This document shows, piece by piece, positions 59,833 to 64,000 of a stretch of 64,000 nt of DNA. How positions within the stretch are numbered: position 1 is the stretch's first letter; every line of letters begins with the position of its first letter. Location: the NCBI GenBank assembly GCA_032209605.1, contig JASFXZ010000009.1:18215553-18279552 (forward strand), read 5' to 3'. Origin of the DNA: Mactromeris polynyma (lineage: Eukaryota; Mollusca; Bivalvia; Venerida; Mactridae). The notes below the pieces were generated by a model. The model saw only the letters and a program-made list of their open reading frames with translations. It was not told where the DNA came from and made no database searches. Made by a program: the position numbers and the translations under genes.

Positions 59833-61357
59833 CCTCGGTCACAAATCACCCGGCCGCCGGCCGATGCGTCCGATCTCTAGGCATCGGACGGACTGTACAC
59901 GTCGGAGCCGGTCGCCGTCCGATGAGTGGCACTGAAGCTTGGACAAAAGGGCGCCGGCCGATGATCGGCCGGCAATCGGACAGTTCGGGAAAACTTTTGG
60001 GTGGAGCATCGGGTAATTAATCGGACGGCGGCCGGCCGATCATCGGCCAGCTATCGCCCGGGTATCGTCCGAGCGCCGCAAGGATGCCGGAAAATTTAAA
60101 TGAATCGTACGATGTCCGGACGGCAATCTGGTGGGCATCGGCCGGGCACCGGCCGCACTCCGCGAGGTGACTGTTGCGCGCCGACTGGAAAATGGTATAT
60201 AAATAATATGTAAATCCCACAGTCTTTCATTCGCAGACAGGATTTTACCAGTGATCGATTCATGTACCGGCAGCAGAGAATAGCGAGGCTGAGGGAGAGT
60301 CTCTGGCCGTGAAACGACTCTCCTCGGCATTTTGACTGGAAATGAGAAGCTGAATATGCAGGGCGGGACCTACCTACCCACGTGATCTGCAAAGAACTGG
60401 CCGGAGTCCTTCGGTCTCCGGGCGGACACCTGACGAGCACCGTCCGGCGTCCGTCAGTCATCGGACGGAGGCCGTCCAGCGATCTGACGGTCGCCGGCCG
60501 ATTTAAATGTCGCGTAAGCCACCATTTCACCAAGGATTGTTTTGGTCCCGATAGTACCCGATCCTTTTTTTAGTCGATCGGCCGCATTTTTGCGAAAATA
60601 GTCGGGAACCTGCGAGCACTGTCGAGCACTACCCTATACCTTCGGGGGAAGATCTGGCGCGATCGCCTCAGTCCTCCGAGGGTCGGGTACCGAAAAAGTG
60701 ATCGGCTACTGTTTTTAAACATGTTGAAAAACAGTAGCCGATCAAAAACCGTCGGCCCGTGGTCGTCTTGGTCGTCCGAGGGTCCCCTGAAGGTCCCCTT
60801 GTCTCGCCCGCACTCTGGAGCTTTGCCGTTTACTTGCGTGTACTTTCGCAAACTTGCGCCCCGGAAACGTGTCGATCGCGCGAGGAACGTCAGTGATTCG
60901 TCCCCCCGCCATGGTCCATTGGTCGGGACTCAATCGGGTAAAAAAAGGGGACGATTGGAGGCGATTTAGGACGACAATCGGGCCGATCAAAAAAATTGAT
61001 TCATCGGGCACAATCTGGTCCAGATCGGGCCGATTGGAAAAAACAATCCTTGGTGAAATGCAGCCTTTAGCCACACCTTGATTTTTCTCGGCGCATGTAC
61101 AATGGCCCCGATTTCGGGCGATCACCGGGCGATCTCCGTGCGATGATCGTCCGATCTTGATCCGATCTCAGCACGATTCCTTCCCGGGCCCGACGTCGGG
61201 TAAAATTTTAAGTGAGACTTAAAATTAGTCCGGCCGCCGCCCGACGCTCCAAAATGCCCCGATGTCCGTGCGATCATCGGCCGGCCGCCGGCCCGATGAG
61301 CGAAAAAATACGTCGGCCGATCATCGGACGGCGGCCGGATTGGATTTGTGACCGAGG
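59833..61357. mobile_element. CpG-rich element with terminal inverted repeats, 1.5 kb
   Basis: The left end 'cctcggtcacaaatcacccg' plus 'gccgccggccgatg' is mirrored by 'catcggacggcggccgg' plus 'attggatttgtgaccgagg' at the right end. The first 15 bases of each are identical, and the TIR continues with few differences. The interior is far richer in G+C and CpG than the surrounding DNA. It is crowded with variants of one partly palindromic word, CCGATGATCGG/CGGCCGATCATCGG. Overlapping open frames on both strands (60-145 codons) result from the scarcity of stops in such DNA; none resembles a transposase. A second TIR element (60523-61060) and a short hairpin (61205-61225) lie inside. No target duplication was found. 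Family not recognised. Confidence 0.7.
60523..61060. mobile_element. Nested TIR element, 538 bp, with central hairpin
   Basis: 'catttcaccaaggattgttt' (60523-60542) is perfectly mirrored by 'aaacaatccttggtgaaatg' (61041-61060). The centre holds a perfect 18-bp-stem hairpin: TGATCGGCTACTGTTTTT (60699-60716) and AAAAACAGTAGCCGATCA (60727-60744) with a 10-base loop. The remainder has the same CpG-rich character as the outer element. Either a related element inserted into the outer one, or the whole is a multi-level foldback. Confidence 0.7.
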
Positions 61358-61360
61358 TAT

Positions 61361-61425
61361 AACCCGGGAACCGAATCCGGATCTACCGGGGGACATTGTA
61401 GCACTCTACTAACTGCGCTACCAAC
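61361..61425 (-). mobile_element. tRNA-like sequence between the CpG-rich element and the LINE
   Basis: The minus strand reads 'gttggtagcgcagttagtag' 'agtgctacaatgtcccccgg' 'tagatccggattcggttccc' 'ggg'. TAGCGCAGTTAG fits an A box (one mismatch) and GATTCGGTTCC a B box (two mismatches), 30 bases apart. It is probably the head of a SINE or a tRNA pseudogene; the acceptor stem does not close. It ends three bases from the CpG-rich element's terminus, so the two may be one composite element. Confidence 0.5.
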
Positions 61426-61426
61426 T

Positions 61427-61651
61427 ATGATGAATATATGCAATTCGTATGCTAATCGTTGGCGTTTTCAGTATAATGCCAGTAAATGCTCTGTTATCGT
61501 GTTTAATGAAACCAAATCTGATACCAAAAACAGACACTTTATGCTTGGCGATCAAGTTGTGAATGAAGCAGGTAGCTATGTTCATCTTGGTATTAAATGT
61601 GACCCCTATATGACGACAAAAAATGTATTGAAGATGCGTGTGTTAAATTGA
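61427..61651 (+). pseudogene. Non-LTR retrotransposon, end of the reverse transcriptase domain (fragment)
   Basis: 74 codons with RWRFQYNASKCSVIVFNE, the thumb-side segment that follows the reverse transcriptase active site in many LINE proteins, then YVHLGI. Everything upstream (endonuclease, most of the RT including the active-site box) is missing, so the copy is 5'-truncated, the usual outcome of target-primed reverse transcription. The frame breaks near 61621-61635 and continues one frame over at 61648-62604. Confidence 0.75.
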
Positions 61652-62604
61652 GAGGACCATTTTTAAGTATTTGTAATAGTGGTGTTCACCCTCTGGGGCT
61701 GAGTCCATTGTCTTCCAATATTCTATATAACTCAATCGTGTTACCCAAGAGTTTGTATGGGTGTGAGCTTTGGAGTAGTTACTCTGAAACAGACATATTG
61801 CAGTTGGAACGGTCACACAGATTCTGTGTTAGATATATGCAGACATTACAGCGCAATACAAGCTCAGACTTTGCCTTATGTACGCTGAAAGTAACATCTA
61901 TCGAAACAATTGTCGAATTTAAAAAACTTCATCTTTTGGGTCAACTATGCCACCTTCCCAACAAATATCTAGCAAAAAGTGTGTTGAACAACCGACTTAC
62001 TCGTTTCATGAAATTTGATGTGTGTTCACTTGGATTTGTACCAGACATATTTCGTATCCTACAGAAGTATAATCTTGTCGAAGTTTTGAACATTTATATA
62101 AATAAAGGAACATTCCCTACAAAATATGTTTGGAAAACCATGCTTAAAGAATATGTGATGAAAGTTGAACACCGATATATATTGGATAGACTAGTAGAAA
62201 AAGATGAAGTAGGTTTACTTGGTGATATAATGAACGTTGACGGACCATGTGTGTTATGGCAAATCTCAAGAGGCAATTCTAAACAGACGATTATTAGTAG
62301 GAAGCTGGTCTCAGTTATCGGAAAATTATACTCCGAAAGTTATATGCAAATGTGTACAAAATGCTCAAACTTGACAGACAATATAGTACTACATCTGCTT
62401 CTCTACTGTCCTGTAAATAGTGATCAGCGGAAATCGATGTTTGAGTGTATAATTACTTATCTTGGTTTACCCTTGTTCTCCAAGTTAATTCTGGATACCC
62501 CTCGCGTTCAGTGCGTCAGTTTACTAAGGTTAGCCATCGTCAACTCTGATAAGAGATTTATGCATTATTGGCGTGTTAGATATATATGTAACATGTTATT
62601 TTAG
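61648..62604 (+). pseudogene. Non-LTR retrotransposon, C-terminal region
   Basis: 318 open codons continue the protein after a frameshift. Features: SIVLPKSLYGCELWSS early on (a motif common just after the RT of Jockey/CR1-like LINEs), a long helical region, and near the end a cysteine/histidine cluster, CTKCSNLTDNIVLHLLLYC, typical of the C-terminal domain of such proteins. It stops at 62604. The clade is not certain. Apart from the single frame break the sequence is well preserved, suggesting a fairly young copy. Confidence 0.8.
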
Positions 62605-63210
62605 AATGGATTTGTTATAACATGTACATCTGTGTTGTGATAATGTGCAGTCACTTATCTAGATCACTATCGTAAACTATGTTTTCTTTTTGCTTTTAAA
62701 ACTAAAACATGTACGTTAATGTCTGTTTACAATGTCTATTAATTCATTTTATAATAATTTCAATTGTTTTTCAAATAATTCATGAATCTCAAGACATGAT
62801 GTAATGTTTCATCGTATATCCTCAGACTCATATATATTTTAAAAACTTAATACGTAACCTAAAACTTATATATCACATCAAGATTGTCTAAACTTTCGTT
62901 TTCGTATTTAGACATTCTTAATGAATACATACATGTATCAACATATGTGGTATATTCTTAATTGATCATGCATCTTGCATTAACGGTTAAGCTAAATTTT
63001 CGATTTCGCTTTAGCTTCCCGTCAACTGTACAAGCTGTGTAAGATGACTATATATTCCAAGTAATTAATGTATGACTTGATCTTTAATGTATATATAATT
63101 GTAAAATGTTTCGTGTAAATAGTATGTACTGTTATCTGTTCACATATGTGCAGCTATAATTATGCTCTTCATTATTGGAGGAAAATAAAGTTATATATCC
63201 CACAATATTC
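62605..63210 (+). mobile_element. Probable 3' untranslated part of the LINE
   Basis: AT-rich sequence after the LINE stop codon, with a small hairpin ('aagctaaa' 62989-62996 and 'tttagctt' 63010-63017) and an AATAAA at about 63184-63189. No clear poly-A tail or target duplication marks the end, so the border is a guess. Confidence 0.35.
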
Positions 63211-64000
63211 TGTTATACGGCATTTTTGCAATTTTTGAGAACCATGTGTTCACAACAACGTACTTTGTGCACAGGTAGCTACGCGCCTTATATAAATGCT
63301 TGATCGCATTTAATTAAACCTATTTTTGAGTTCAATAGTTTGTTTCTAGTGTTTTTAGTATTCTTGTGCAATGGACTTAATTGCTAATGTGTTCTTATTG
63401 CTCATCAGATATTCACATGAGCGCAGTCTTAACTGCATTGGATTGTTCGTCAACTGTTTCTCAATTGCTGTTGTTGTTATTACTGAGTGATTGGTGGAGA
63501 ACATCAACACGGATATGTCCTGTCACACAGCCGTCCGAATGTAGTCTGTATAATGGTGTTGTCCTCTTGCTACTATTGTACTATTACTGTTGTACCTGCA
63601 TGTCTGGGGCGCGAACAGAATGCAACGCATTTAGTTATCCTGTCTGAAAATGTTAAAGAAATACCACAATGATTAAGTTGAGAGTACTTGTTACACGAAG
63701 TAACTTTTTGGGGGCGTCATTTTGTATAAAATTGTTACCAGTTTCTAAACTGTTGACTCACGACTTTAACCACCGAGTTATGCAATGTCGAATATATTTA
63801 CAACGGCTTATCCTGTACGTGGATAGTGGGGCACGAGAAAAGTTATTTAAACTTTCGGATTGGGTCTTCACTTTTAAACGCTGATATAACTAAGGAAATC
63901 ATTATGATTGCTGTATATTTAGATACCAATTTAAATTTTCAACATAAAAAAAATGGAGCAATGTTGGGGAGGGAGAGTGGAAGACGAGAGAGAGGCGATA
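63211..64000. other. No gene established
   Basis: AT-rich sequence with overlapping plus-strand open frames of 61-88 codons at 63381-63884. One contains a leucine run from a (ttg/ctg) tract. No splice-bordered exon or known family is recognised. The last 40 bases are purine-rich ('gggagggagagtggaagacg'). Confidence 0.35.

Noticed and set aside
59760..61412. Many overlapping frames of 60-145 codons, rich in Arg, Gly and Pro
   Set aside because: Expected in very GC-rich DNA with few stops. They occur on both strands and in several frames at once, with no known domain.
63381..63884. Three overlapping plus-strand frames near the right edge
   Set aside because: Leucine-rich part comes from a ttg/ctg tract; no splice borders or family recognised.

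Overview
The window looks like nuclear DNA of a bivalve mollusc. The background is AT-rich, possible coding sequence is split into short exons with GT/AG borders, and several dispersed repeats are of kinds I associate with bivalve genomes (the 'tgaccttgacctttgaccca' type near 39.87 kb, the 'agggccataactc' type near 45.69 and 52.32 kb, and tRNA-derived SINE heads). This assignment rests on recognition of repeats, not on a marker gene. No complete protein-coding gene is visible. Most of the window is tandem and interspersed repeats.

Layout. 1-17269: a macrosatellite with a ~2148-bp higher-order unit, eight copies, each made of ~37-bp monomers plus a ~0.65-kb non-monomeric segment. 17270-21000: low-copy sequence with the start of a candidate minus-strand gene (exons at 20730-20685, 19866-19813 and 19478-19247, phases agree), whose third exon ends in a stretch resembling the KDM5/JARID1 JmjC domain. 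A hAT-type MITE with a perfect 8-bp target duplication sits in its first intron. 21-26.7 kb: mostly featureless AT-rich DNA with two inverted-repeat elements. 26.7-38.2 kb: a cluster of tandem arrays (47, 713, 35, 40, 39 and 27 bp), with a diverged paralogous block at 36.9-37.7 kb that appears to keep single copies of three of them. 39.6-43.2 kb: bivalve-type dispersed repeats, a 1.0-kb direct duplication and a MITE. 44.6-50.1 kb: 69-bp and 40-bp arrays, the latter with an internal 790-bp duplication without a difference, and a second hAT-type MITE copy. 52.3-59.5 kb: low-copy DNA with candidate exons, including a minus-strand exon made of a 9-residue acidic repeat, interleaved with SINE heads, Tc1/mariner-like MITEs and foldback elements. 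59.8-61.36 kb: a strikingly GC/CpG-rich element with terminal inverted repeats and a second inverted-repeat element nested inside. 61.4-62.6 kb: a 5'-truncated, frameshifted non-LTR retrotransposon end.

The best-supported novel points are the two-level satellite with alternating unit types, the paralogous block that seems to show the state before array expansion, the candidate exon chain with KDM5-like sequence but without the upstream iron-binding motif, the acidic-repeat exon with clean splice borders, and the nested CpG-rich TIR element. All identities come from reading the sequence by eye; no database or alignment program was used.
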